A stretch of 64,000 bases of DNA from Sporodiniella umbellata (taxonomy: Eukaryota > Mucoromycota > Mucoromycetes > Mucorales > Rhizopodaceae), in NCBI GenBank assembly GCA_025677835.1, contig JAIXMR010000108.1, positions 1 to 64,000 on the forward strand. Direction: 5' to 3'. Below, in pieces: positions 10,748 to 21,638 of this stretch. The first letter of the stretch is position 1. Every line of letters begins with the position of its first letter. Below the pieces are notes generated by a model, which did not search any database, was not told the origin of the DNA, and worked only from the letters and a program-made list of their open reading frames with translations. The position numbers and the translations under genes are program-made.

Positions 10748-12234
10748 CTTGGCTCGGGTAGAAGCCAAGTGATCGGCTTGATCTTTTTGTACTTTGATCT
10801 TTTCAACCAAATCTGCTGCACGACGTAATTCTACTTTACCTACTTGAGCCAAGTGGACCTCATCAGGGCCATCAGCAAAACGTAAAGTACGTGAGGCAGC
10901 AAAGAAATGAGCCAATGGGAAATCTTGAGAGATCCCTGCAGCACCATGGGCTTGAATGGCTCGATCGACGACAGTACCAAGCATACTGGGAGCCACGATT
11001 TTAGCCATACCGATTTCCTTGAGAGCTCCCTTTGCTTGGGCTTGATCAATTTTTTGAGCGGCACTGAGCACCAGGAAACGAGCTTGATCAATATCGATAC
11101 GCGACCGAGCAATATCAGACACGATACTACCATGACCCACAAGGATCTTGCCGAACGTGCGACGGCTTGGGTCTGTCACACGTGCAATCATCAAATCCAA
11201 AGAGCGTTCTGCCATACCAATGCAACGCATACAATGATGAATACGACCTGGGCCCAAACGACCTTGGATCACTTCAAATCCACGACCTTCACCCAAAACA
11301 ATATTCTCTACTGGCACGCGTACATCTTTAAACACGATCTCACAATGGCCCTCAGGAGCGTCATCAAAACCAAAGACCTTCATCGGTCTCACTACAGTCA
11401 CACCAGGTGTATCGGCAGGTACGATGACAATGCTTTGCTGACGATGCTTGTTCTTATTGTCCGGATCGCTCTTACCCATCACCAGATAAACAGCACATCG
11501 AGGATCGCCTGCTCCTGAAATCCACCACTTGAGTCCGTTGATGACATAGTCTTGACCCTCACGACGGATATGTGTCTCGATATTGGTTGCGTCAGATGAA
11601 GCCACACGAGGTTCAGTCATTGCAAAAGCAGATCGAATCTTGCCGTCCATCAAGGGTTCAAGCCATCGCTTCTTCTGCGCGGGCGTACCGTATTTGGCAA
11701 ACACCTCTGTTCTATACACATCAATCTCCTGGTGGCTCACTTCTTTCCCAAACACTTACCCATATTGCCTGTATCGGGAGCTGAACAGTTCATAGCCTCA
11801 GGTGCCAAACGAGGACATCGGCCAGTCAATTCTGCAATCAAACCGTATTCTACATTGGACAGTCCGGCCCCTTCAGGGTATTCTTTACCCAAGAAGAGGT
11901 TCCAGAGCCCTAACGATCTGGCCTTCTTTTTTAATTCTTCCAGTACTGGCGGGATAACCTAGAAAGTGCCACAAAAACATCAATAGACGTTCTTTTCCCT
12001 TCTTTATATGTACCTTCCATCGATTCTCGTTGGTACCTAGCTGTAACTCAAATAATTTCTCGGCAGGAATACAGTCGTTCTAGTATTTATCCTTTTTTGT
12101 TTAGTTTTGCTTTAGCACTGATATTTTCTTTTTTTTTTTTTTTTTTTTACTTCAACAAAGTCCTTTGCTTTCGCATAAAGTTCTTGAAATTTAGGTGAAA
12201 GACTCTTGAGATCAATCAAGTTTTGAGTAGACAT
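10742..12234 (-). CDS. Acyl-CoA dehydrogenase, ACAD10/11-like, with PTS1
   Basis: FAD-dependent alpha,beta-dehydrogenation of acyl-CoA in fatty-acid or hydroxy-acid breakdown. Exons 12234-12151, 12079-12014, 11958-11760 and 11706-10742 give 437 residues. Family features: N-terminal helical domain ([29 protein letters not shown]), FAD/acyl motif [56 protein letters not shown] and the C-terminal [19 protein letters not shown]...[13 protein letters not shown]. The protein ends RAKL; the last three residues AKL fit the PTS1 peroxisomal consensus, so the peroxisomal matrix is the likely location. ACAD10/11-type proteins often carry an N-terminal kinase-like domain;this one does not. The first exon codes only 28 residues and is separated from exon 2 by a T-rich intron. 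Confidence 0.93.
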
Positions 12235-12982
12235 ATTTTCTTTGGTAATAAATAAATAAAAAAAAAAAAAGAGAAAAAGTGACAGAAAAAGAAATAAATA
12301 CTCTTCCAGCCTGGGTAAATTGCTTACCTTATCCAATTTTTATTTTTCTTTCCCCGCAAACTTTGACAAAATTTGCATGACTCAGCAGATTCACTTTGCA
12401 AGGGAACTCGATAGCTGTAAAAACCATATTTAAAATAAGTGGCAAGTTTAGCTTGAACTTGTAGCTTACTCATCCTCTGTTACTTGTGAAAAAAACACAG
12501 ACCAGTAAACTCTGGGCTTTTCTGTCCCTTCAAAACGAAAAACATAGCTCATCATCAACCACAGCCGTTAAAAAAGTTGAATGATTCAACAACACACCAC
12601 AACAAACCGTGCTGTAGTCTGATGGATTAATTCTGTCAGTTGCTTTAACCAGCCTATCGTCTTTGTATTCCAACGCTGTTTTTTTTTTTTTTCATCAACA
12701 GTCTAAAAAAATAGACTTCTCCACACTCTATCTCAGATTTTGACAAACCTGGGTCCAGAGCTGTTGATTTTAAACGCCTATACAGTTCTTGGCTCATCCT
12801 AAAGAATACCCGTTTGGCTTTAGGTTCTCATACAGCAAAACAAATGACTTTTATTCTCTGTTTTCTCTTTTTGTTGTTGTCATTGTTGTTTATTCAAGAC
12901 TCTTGTACTGCATGTTTTTAGCAAAATTTAGAAAATTAAATAAGGGTAGAAAAAAAAAAAAAAAAAGGAGGGGGAGAAGGCT
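12235..12982. other. Intergenic, no gene seen
   Basis: Upstream of the acyl-CoA dehydrogenase and downstream of the Ysc84 gene, both on the minus strand. Short T/A runs only; no open frame with coding character. Confidence 0.55.
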
Positions 12983-14552
12983 TTATAATAATTGTACATA
13001 ATTTGCAGGAAACTATCATAAAAAAAAAAAAAAAAATTAGGATCTGTATCTTGTCCTTGTCTTGTAGCTTACCAGTCCCTGTCGTTTTTCTATTCTTCCT
13101 GTCCACCAATCTTCTTGGCTTGAGGTTTTTTCAGTCACTGTGATCACTTCTCCTTCCTGGAAACTCAGATCGCCTTCTTGTTGGCCTTGGTAGCTATAGA
13201 GCGCTCTTGCTGTACAGAAATTAGTCTTTGGTGCAATAGGAGGAGGAGGGGGAGGGGGAAGTCCTCTTTTAATAGGTGCCGGTTCGTTGTAGGCTACTTT
13301 GGTATCCTGAGGGTAAGGTGTTTTATAGTCGTTATAAGCTGCAGGCGTAGGGTAGTTATTGTACGCGGGTGCGCTGTATTGATTTACATGAGAAGGGATG
13401 GGCGATTGAGGAATGGGAGCGCCATAGCCAGGCGCTTGGAGAGCCAGCATGGGAGGAGGAGATCTTAAGGTACCTGGAGCCGAAATATTTGAGCTTTTGA
13501 AAGTCTGGTTTCGGCTCAGGGTACCATTGTTTTCAGCTAAGCTTCGAGCATAGGTTTGGTTGCCAAGTGTATGAAATTTAGTATTCAGCGCTCTATACAA
13601 CGGATCAGCCTCTGGGGGCGGAGAAATTGTGCCGTTCAAGAGCTCCTTGGCTGTTACACGTTGACCATAAAACTTCTCATTGGCATCCGAACGAGTGACT
13701 ACCACTGAGCCTTCTAAAGATACACCGGCAAATAGCCCTCGTGTTTTGCTGTATGAATAAATAGCTGCAATGTGTTTTAAACTTGCTGATCCTGAGGCTT
13801 CTGCATTTCTACCAATAGGTCCAGCAGCCACTATGAAAAAGTCATTTCTGTTTAGCATAGCTTCGAGAAAAAAATTTTTTTTTTTTTCTTTACCTGACAC
13901 ATTGCCACCCAGCGTGATATTTCCTACTTGACTAAAAGTCTTGACAGCCTCTTTAGTATTCAATACCAGTACGAAATCTGTCAATTCTGCACCAATCTGT
14001 CCGCCAGCACCAATGCCACCTGTTCCTATGGCGGATGGAGCAGACCAGCCTATTTTTGTCAAGGTTACACATGTTCTCTCTTTCCATTTCAATTCTCTTT
14101 GTACCTCCATCGGGCAGTCTAAAGGATGAAAATGAGACAAAATTTTGAAATGACGCTTGCTTTTTTTTTTTTTTTCTACCTCGCAACCACCAAGCCGCTA
14201 CCTGCTCTTCCAGTAAATAGAAATCCAGCTTTTAAAACAGTGTAGATGGCCAGCCCTTGTGCCTTCTCGAGAATATTTGAGGGAATAATCTTATCCAATC
14301 CTTGTCCAGGATCTATTGGGTTTCAGAATTACAGAAATTTTTGTAAGCACTGCAACCTTTTTCCCTAATTTGTTCTTTTTATTCTTTACCGACAAAGCTG
14401 TTCAAAATCTTTGAGGCCTTTTTACATTCACCTTAAATACAAAATAGGTTACACTCGTACCGAGATATTGCAATTATACCTTCAAGATTCGTAGGAATAG
14501 GTGAGTTGATAGATGAAGCAACGCTTGAAGCAAATCCTTTTGTCTTTTTCAT
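12983..14552 (-). CDS. Ysc84/SH3YL1-family actin-patch protein with SH3 domain
   Basis: Lipid- and actin-binding endocytic protein (yeast Ysc84/Lsb3 family). Seven exons: 14552-14480, 14431-14390, 14312-14180, 14118-14105, 14049-13894, 13830-13073 and 13012-12983, giving 401 residues. The SYLF (Ysc84) domain spans about 1-220: SFVDPGQGLDKIIPSNIL, GRAGSGLVVARLPDGG, WSAPSAIGTGG, GNVSVAAGPIGRNAEAS. A proline/tyrosine-rich linker holds a seven-proline run. The SH3 domain (about 342-399) has ALYSYQGQQEGDLSF, EDWWTGR and, only after splicing of the last 30-nt exon, GLFPANYV. Exon 4 is a 14-nt micro-exon needed to join VVAR to LPDGG. Motif continuity across all six introns makes this model strong. 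Confidence 0.93.
14105..14118 (-). other. 14-nt micro-exon of Ysc84 gene
   Basis: Encodes the end of R and LPDG plus one base. Flanked by TTTAG acceptor and GTACAA donor; skipping it breaks the conserved VVARLPDG-GWSAPSAIG join. Confidence 0.85.
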
Positions 14553-14799
14553 TTTTTTCTAAAAAAAATTAATAAAAGAAAAGAAAAATAAAAATAAAAA
14601 TCCTTGGCCCAGATTTTTACGTCATTTTTTATTTTTGGTGAATTTTGTAAAAAAAAAAAAATTTGACACGTTTCTTTTTTTTTTCCGTAAAGAATTGTAT
14701 TTTCATTGTATAGATAACACTCTCTACCTCTCATTTTTGCTTATATTTACATTTACATGCTTACCTTTGTCTAAACACAAAGTTCCATAATACGTTTAC

Positions 14800-14803
14800 A
14801 CAC

Positions 14804-14840
<37 letters not shown>

Positions 14841-14841
14841 A
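14800..14841. repeat. CA/TA microsatellite
   Basis: (CA)n then (TA)n in the divergent intergenic region between the Ysc84 and RNF10 genes, about 45 bp before the RNF10 start. Confidence 0.9.
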
Positions 14842-14886
14842 TACATATACCTTTGTGATTGCTACTTTTTCTCGTTTTTCTTGAAA

Positions 14887-16889
14887 ATGAATGCTGATGC
14901 ACCTGATTTTGTACCTAAAGCTCCTTCCAGCAATAGCAACACTAGAAGAAGACGCCCTCGTAATGAACTACTCTATTTGTTTACACAAAGAATTTATTAA
15001 CATGACCAGATAGAACGAAAGAATCGTCAAGAAAATGCCTTGGAACAGTCGAACAACGCAGTTCAAAGATCAAGTAGTAATCCTGATAAAAAAGGGCGAG
15101 TGTCCCTTAATCACCTACTTAGCTTTTCGTTTCCCGAAAAACAGCAATCGCAACCTGCTTTTCGTAAACAAAAGATGACCACATATCAACCGTTCAATAA
15201 AGAAAAATTTATTAATGCAAAGTAAGTAACAGCTGGGTATAGAATCTATATATAAAGAAAGGCGGCTCATCAGGTTTTAGCTTTCGTTTCATGTTAAATC
15301 CGACCGGGAACTATATTATTCAACTAGCTGATCCAGATTTTATCTTTGATTGGGAAACAATTGAGCAAGTGGTAAAATACAAATTCTATTGTCTATACGC
15401 AGCACTGTAGGCTAATATACAGACATAGCTCATTTCCTCAAACGAAGTGCAGACATGTCCTATTTGTTTGTCTCCACCTACAGCAGCTCGTGTGACAAAG
15501 TGTGGGCATGTGTTTTGTCTGCCTTGTATTCTTCACTATTTGGAGCTACGCGAAAACCATAAGAAACTCTGGCGAAAATGCCCAATTTGTTGGGATTCTA
15601 TCTATGAAGCTGACATCAAGTCAGTCAAGATCACGTCCGGTCATTCAATTAAGGAAGGCGACGTTGTTGACTTGGCATTGATGCAACGACCCCACGACTC
15701 TACACTAACCTTCCCTCTCTCTGACACTTGGCCTTTACCAGAAAACGTTATCGCCAACTATATTAAACCCAACACACCTCTTATTCCTTGGAACAGCACC
15801 CCTTCTGCTCAAGCATTTGCTCGGTTCATGCTATCCAGTCCGGCTTACCTTTTAGCAGAATACGAGAAAGATCGCCAACAATTAGAAGCCGCCCTCTCGG
15901 ACGCAGTGGGATGGGGATCAACAGAAGAACTACCTTTTATCGAATTAGGTAAGGTAAAAGTGAATGAGGAAATAAAACGAATCAGGCATCAGAAAACACA
16001 GGCTATGGATCTGGCTTTAAATACTCTGGATTTGATGTATGAAGCTGTAGCGAAATACTCCAAAAAGCGGGGTAAAGAACGTGTAGAGCCTGTAATACAA
16101 CCACAGGAGCCTGAAGAGGTACCTGAAGCTTATCGACAACTCCACCCTACTATTTCAAAGACAACAAAGCCTCAGCAGGGTCCAGCAAGTGATTATTACT
16201 TTTATCAAGGGAAAGAAGGGCAGCCTATCTACCTTCATCCTTTGGATATTCGTATTTTAAAGCACGAGTTTGGAAGCTACGACCGCTTTCCCCATCAATT
16301 GCAGGTCCAGGTGACCAACGTACAGGAATCAACTCTGGATGAGGATTTACGTAAAAAGTGTAAATACTTGGGTCATTTACCTTTAGCGCGCGACGTCACT
16401 TTTTTGGAGATAAATGTCAAAAGCATAGTATCAACAGATACTCTACAGACCTTTAAAAGTAAGTTGATCAAGTTCTCATCCATCAATTTGTTTTCTTGAA
16501 GTATATAAACCTTTATTCATATAGACGAACTTCATGCTCGTACTAAGCGACGAAAGGATAAGGAGAGACGCGAAGAGCAAGAAAAAAAAAACTCTGAAAA
16601 CAAGCAAAAAATACAACATGAAAAAATACGCGACAATGAGCGTAAACGCATGGAAAACGACCCCTTCTTCACCATGTATCAACGACCTGACGATGAGGAA
16701 GAACAGTTGGCAAGAGCTATGACAGAATCCTTGGTCACTCAGGATTCTAATCAAACAGGGCCTCGCACAGTATGGGGTACCCGGCAAGTGTCTAATCGTG
16801 AGGAAGAGTTGACCATGAACCAGGACGATTGGGCTGATCATGTCGTCATTACGAAAAGCAAAAGAAAAGGACGTTCAAAAAAGCACTAA
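14887..16889 (+). CDS. RNF10/Mag2-like RING E3 ubiquitin ligase
   Basis: RING-type ligase of the RNF10 (human) / Mag2 (yeast) family, which mono-ubiquitylates 40S proteins uS3 and uS5 during ribosome quality control. Exons 14887-14959, 15014-15221, 15281-15371, 15429-16458 and 16525-16889 give 588 residues. N-terminal FNKEKFINANFRFMLNP motif, RING at about 134-185 (CPICL...CGHVFCLPCI...CPICWDS), then DIKSV and FPLSDTWPLP. The C terminus is basic and highly charged, ending in KSKRKGRSKKH, suited to ribosome or RNA binding. The ANFRF junction and the EQVLISS junction both need the splices given. The ribosomal uS5 gene lies 2 kb downstream on the other strand; I treat this as coincidence. Confidence 0.92.
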
Positions 16890-17011
16890 TAAAATCACCA
16901 CGAAGATAAGCCACCTTTACGTTTGCGTAGTTGTTCGCATCTGTTTTTTATTTATTTATTTATTCTATTTTACTTTCCAACTCATTTCACTTTTTCTTTT
17001 TTCTTCTCCTA

Positions 17012-18721
17012 ATGTCTACAAACCGAGCCGACACTCTTGACAGCCGACTACCAAAAAAAAGCACTCAAAAAGATTCAGTAGAGCTTTCAGCAAAAGACAA
17101 GCTCTTTGACTGTATTATATAAACACATTCATGCAACCGATTCTCATTTAATCCAATTCTTTTCGTTATGCAGTAATAGTATGCGGTATATGTCTAGATA
17201 CGTTCAAAGATCCCCATACTCTTGATTGCGGTATGAACACTTTCGACAAAGCGTGTGTCTTTTTTATTTTATTTTATTTTTGTGGATCTAACTGGATAAT
17301 TGGTAGGCCATAATTACTGTGGTGAATGTCTTCACACTTGGTTCGACCAAAACAAAATCTGTCCTAGCTGCAATTGGCCAGCCACTCGACCCCCTATTGC
17401 CAATCATACCCTGAACAATATTAGTAAGCTTTTCGAGCAGTAGAGTGCATACTTACCTTATCAGTTAGTCAATGCACTGATCAGGAAAACGATAAACGAA
17501 TGAACAAAAGCCTATGGAAAAAGATATTTCCAGTAGTGCTTCAAACATCGCATCTGATCGATTTGGAAGACGATGTGTAAGGAATGCAAATACTTCAGCA
17601 CAAGCTGAATTTTCTGATTTTGTTTGTAGTGCTCGATGTACTGTCTGTCATTGGGAATTGGATGCCAACTATACGTGTGAACGTTGCGAGATTCGATATG
17701 CAAACACTGGGCCTTTAGGCAGTACAAACAATAGTAGTGACGATGCCGCGAGCCATTCAAGTCAGGACGCTGATTTAACTGATTTTGTTGTTTCTGACGA
17801 GCACGACCTCGAATTTGATGATTCAGCCAGCGAACCTTATGGAGAAAGCGGCTACGATGATAGTCTGCAAAATTCAAGACCAAGCTTTTTTGATAATGAG
17901 GCTTCTGACGATAGTGAAAACGAAATAGGAACCAACAATCAGTCTATTATTATTAGTTCAAATGATGCGAGCTCTGTTGATGATGACAGTGATGTTGTAG
18001 TAAATAATTGTGAGGCTCCAAGTGTTACTTGAATGGGGGGTTTTTTTTTTAACATGTGTGTGTTAGCAAGGCGAAAATTTGGCAGAAGAGCTGGTATCAA
18101 CTACAGTTCAGACGAAGACAGCAGAGGTAAACTACCTTAAAAAACAATGGTAATGCTGACTAGATATTAGATATGCATACAGGACATATGGAAGAAGAAA
18201 ATGACACAGACGAAGAAGCAAGTGGTAATACAACCGATCTGCAAATAAGTATGTGTACATCTAATAGGATTTAAATAGAAGACAATAGTACAGACAATCA
18301 TATGATGGAGATAAGCGATTCAGAATTTCAGAAACATGAAATAGATATTAGTGACGACTATGATACAGACTACCCAGACTACACTGAGCTTGCACGGGCT
18401 ACAGATGGTTCGAGTGAGGTCAATAGCAGTAGTAGCGATAGCGACAAAGCAAGTGAAGTATATTACAACCAACATGCACAGGGCGCAAACAGTTCGAGTG
18501 TGATTGATAGCAGCAGTAGCGACAACGATAGACACACCCAGGGCACAAACAGCACCAATGTTATTAACGGTACCAACAGTGAATTTGATAGTGATACCGA
18601 CCCTGACTATGATTTTGTATCGCCCCCACCTCCACCACCCAAGGCAGAAAACAGTCGAAAATATCAAACAAGAAAAAGAAAGAGGCACCACAAAAAACAC
18701 AAAAAGCCAAGATCTGACTAA
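17012..18721 (+). pseudogene. RING-finger protein with long acidic tail, apparent frameshift
   Basis: RING E3-like gene with exons near 17012-17111, 17174-17230, 17307-17423, 17469-18021, 18067-18126, 18183-18248 and 18279-18721. The RING reads CGICLDTFKDPHTLDCGHNY, CGECL, CPSCNWPA, as in CHFR/RNF-type ligases. A second Cys cluster follows (CSARCTVCHWELDANYTCERCEIRY). The rest is a very acidic Asp/Ser-rich tail with RRKFGRRAGINYSSDEDS, a PPPPPPK stretch and a basic end RKRKRHHKKHKKPRSD. Between INALIRKTINE (ends 17500) and EQKPMEKDISS (from 17502) the frame shifts by one base, and no alternative GT-AG intron restores it. It may be a sequencing or assembly error, or the gene may be broken; otherwise about 464 residues. 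The donor of the fourth exon is uncertain. Confidence 0.75.
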
Positions 18722-18804
18722 GGTATTGAACTGTTTGGTATTGATTTTTTCGCTCTTTGTTTTAAAATAAAAGAATGTTATTTATTAAGGATCCAGAAAA
18801 CGAT

Positions 18805-19622
18805 TTACTTTCTTTGCTTTTGAGCAAGGAAGTCAGAGTATTCTTGGTAAGGACCCTTGACGAATTCAGATTCTTCCCAAAGATCGGGAGTCAAGAAACC
18901 GTAAGTGTTACCGATGGCAGCAAAGGTAGCCTTGACAAAGTTACCGAGAGTACGGGTAGAACCAGTAGAAGAGGTGTAACAGTCAGAGATACCAGCCAAT
19001 TGAAGAACACGCTTAGCGGTGGGGGAGGCGACGATACCAGTACCACGGGGAGCAGGTACCAAACGGGCCATGACGGAACCACAGCGACCAGAGACCTTGC
19101 AGGGAACGGTGTGAGGTTCACCCAAGTTGGTACCCCAATAACCACGACGAACAGGGATAATGGCGAGTTTGGCAAGGATAATACCACCGCGGATAGCAGT
19201 AGCAACTTCCTTGGCACACTTGACACCCAAACCGACATGTCCGTTTTCATCACCAATGACAACGAAAGCCTTGAAACGGGTACGTTGACCAGCAGTGGTT
19301 TGCTTTTGGACAGGCATGATCTTCATGACTTGATCGGTCAACTTGGGAAGGAAGAAGTCGACGATTTGATACTCCTTGATGGGGAGAGAGAAGAGGTAGA
19401 TTTCTTCAATAGACTTGATCTTGTTGGCCTTCACGAGACGACCGAGCTTGGTGACAGGAACCCATTCGTTCTTTTCTTCACCACGGCGTCCGCGAGCAGG
19501 GCGACCTCCACGTCCACGTCCACGACCAAATCCACCACGTCCTATTGAAGCATTTAGTGCGAATGTCATTGGTGTTATCGGTTGAGCTCCTCCTTCTTAC
19601 CACGATTACCGGCGTCAGCCAT
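18805..19622 (-). CDS. RPS2: 40S ribosomal protein S2 (uS5)
   Basis: Small-subunit ribosomal protein near the mRNA entry and decoding region. Two exons, 19622-19601 and 19541-18805, separated by a 59-nt intron, give 252 residues. The first exon codes MADAGNR plus one base, which continues into the RG-rich N terminus ([13 protein letters not shown]). S5 motifs: [84 protein letters not shown] and [23 protein letters not shown]. Length matches fungal S2. Short early intron and GC-rich, biased codons are typical of a highly expressed gene. A long open frame on the opposite strand is only a shadow. Confidence 0.98.
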
Positions 19623-19757
19623 ACTACAAAGCAATGTATCGTTTAATCATCCATCCGTCAAAAACAAAAAATAACTGTGCGGTCGGGTAACTTACTTTAA
19701 TATTATAAATGAAAAGGAAGAAAGAGAGTATTTGGATGGATGCCTTCTTTTGATCAG

Positions 19758-19806
19758 CTACACACACACACACTCTCACTCACACACACACACACTCACA
19801 CACACT
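19758..19806. repeat. CA/CT microsatellite
   Basis: (CA)n with CACTCTCACT interruptions, upstream of the RPS2 gene and downstream of the PHP gene. Confidence 0.9.
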
Positions 19807-19921
19807 GTACATACACATCTATACACGCACTCGCCCCATATTCTTCCCCGCTTTCTCTCTTACACCCCTGTGGCCATGGTGATAAGGCCGGACATTATTT
19901 TCCGAGCCGGAATATTTTACT

Positions 19922-21315
19922 TTATTCAGTTCGGCGCTTGACTTTCCAGCGGCTTCTACCCAAAAGCACCGCCCAGCGGACAAGTTCAAAGCTCATTAAA
20001 AACAACAGGCACCAAAAAACAAACCAGCCAGCGACAGCGCTATGGGCTGTAAGCACCTGTGGATGACAAAAAGTGCCCTGGAAGCTGTACATACCCTTCT
20101 TATCGTCGTAGAACATACCAAAGTAATCACCGAGGTCTGTGAGGGGTGTCAAGAGTTTATAGCGTGATGAAGCGTCCACATACACCCGAGGTCGAGTGCC
20201 TGCGGGGTCAAACAGGAAAGAGGTACGACGTTGACGGATTTCGTTCATGATTGATGCCCGTGTCATATGGGCTGCATTGACAGTGAGCCAAACCTGGGCC
20301 CCTACCGAAGGATGATGAAGGTCCATACCAACCATCTGGATCAACCGACGTTCACTCGCAATTTGATATGTGTTTAGATCAAACACGTCTTGGTTGATGA
20401 TTTCAAACCCATCTACTCCCCAGCTAATGAGCTGTTCAATGCTGGGATGATTGGGCAGTCTGGGTAGCTGATAGCCATCCTCTAGAGAGCAAGGTAAGTT
20501 TCAAAAAAAAAAAAAAGACAGTCGTACGTTACCTGTGGTATTACTCCAAGGTATATGGTTGACAATAACCAAACCGCCCAGAGCATGTACTTTGTTGATG
20601 GCATCTTGTAATTCTTGATCGGTTGGCACTGGTCTAGTGACGGGTATAGTTTCGTTGATGTCGATAAAGTTCATATGGATTCGGCAAGAACTATAGAGAT
20701 AGAGCACGTTAACCTTTGCAAAGAGAGAAAGATAATATACAAGATACTTGCGAATATTCCATTCCAGGAATGACCACCATCGTTTGGTTGTACTCTGCCA
20801 ATGCTAATTTCTCCGCCTGAAGACCTCCCTCTACCGTATTGTGATCGCTAATAATGATTCGCTTAGTGTTTGTTTGGGATAGGCTGGTCTTACGTGACAA
20901 TGATAGCGTTGTAGCCGTTTGCCAAGTGCCAATCCAACAGCTGTCGAACAGACATTTTGCCGTCACTATGGACTGAGTGCGTATGGCCGTCTAAAAGGAC
21001 GTTGTATTGAAAAGAGGTATTGAAAGGCTTGAGAGTGTCACTGGGATTAATCTTCCAATTGAACTGAAGATGGGAAAAATCCTCTGGTGGCGGTAAACCA
21101 TCTGTGTATCTAAGCCCAAGCCCGATTCCAATCAGAACACCTATCACTATAACAATGCAAATAACACGAAATGCCAGCCCGATCAGATATTCACGATAGA
21201 GAGCTAAAGAAAACGGAGATATAGGCTCTCCATTGGCTTGGATAGGGGTATAGTGTCTATTCATATCTTTAGAAATAGAGCTCGAGGTAGAAAGGGCTGT
21301 TTTATTCGCATCCAT
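19922..21315 (-). CDS. Membrane-anchored PHP-domain metal phosphoesterase
   Basis: Exons 21315-20894, 20847-20752, 20690-20533 and 20481-19922 give 411 residues. A cytosolic Ser/Thr-rich N terminus is followed by a strong membrane helix (about 46-68, ...VICIVIVIGVLIGIGLG) and a PHP domain: DGHTHSVHSDG (His111, His113), TDHNTVEGG, GMEYSSCRIHMNF, GGLVIVNHIPW and VDGFEIINQD. PHP enzymes use these His/Asp/Glu residues to hold divalent metals for phosphate ester hydrolysis. A second hydrophobic helix near the C terminus (AGWFVFWCLLFLMSFELV) is followed by a basic tail, so the domain likely faces a lumen or the outside. The second intron uses a GC donor (GCAAGT); this gives the EYSSCRIHMNF join. 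Substrate is unknown. Confidence 0.88.
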
Positions 21316-21638
21316 AAGTCAAAGTAAATAAAAAGAAAAAAAAAACAAGAAACCAACCAAATATTTCTTTGCTCGTGTCAATAAAAAAAAAATTAGAGTT
21401 TTTCAAAAAGAAAAAACAAAAAACAAAAAGGGAATTAGAATCCAAATTAAAGCCCTGTTCAGAATTTATTTCCCGGTCATTGATTGGTCTATGTACAGCC
21501 CACCCTTCTTGAGGGTCGAACAATGGCTTGCAAAAATTGAAATTAAACTGTGTTTTTATTTTAAACTTGTTTATTACTGAAAAAGAAAGAGAGAGGAAAG
21601 AAAAAAAAAGGGAAAGAAAAAAGGGAAAGAAAAAGATA

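Noticed and set aside
18775..19548. Long plus-strand frame opposite RPS2
   Set aside because: It is the antisense shadow of the ribosomal protein gene, with Thr/Gly-rich content caused by codon bias.
20709..20752. 34-nt GT-AG intron in the PHP gene
   Set aside because: Shorter than any other intron here and inserts VNVLYLYS before the conserved SCRIHMNF; the GC-AG reading fits the family better.
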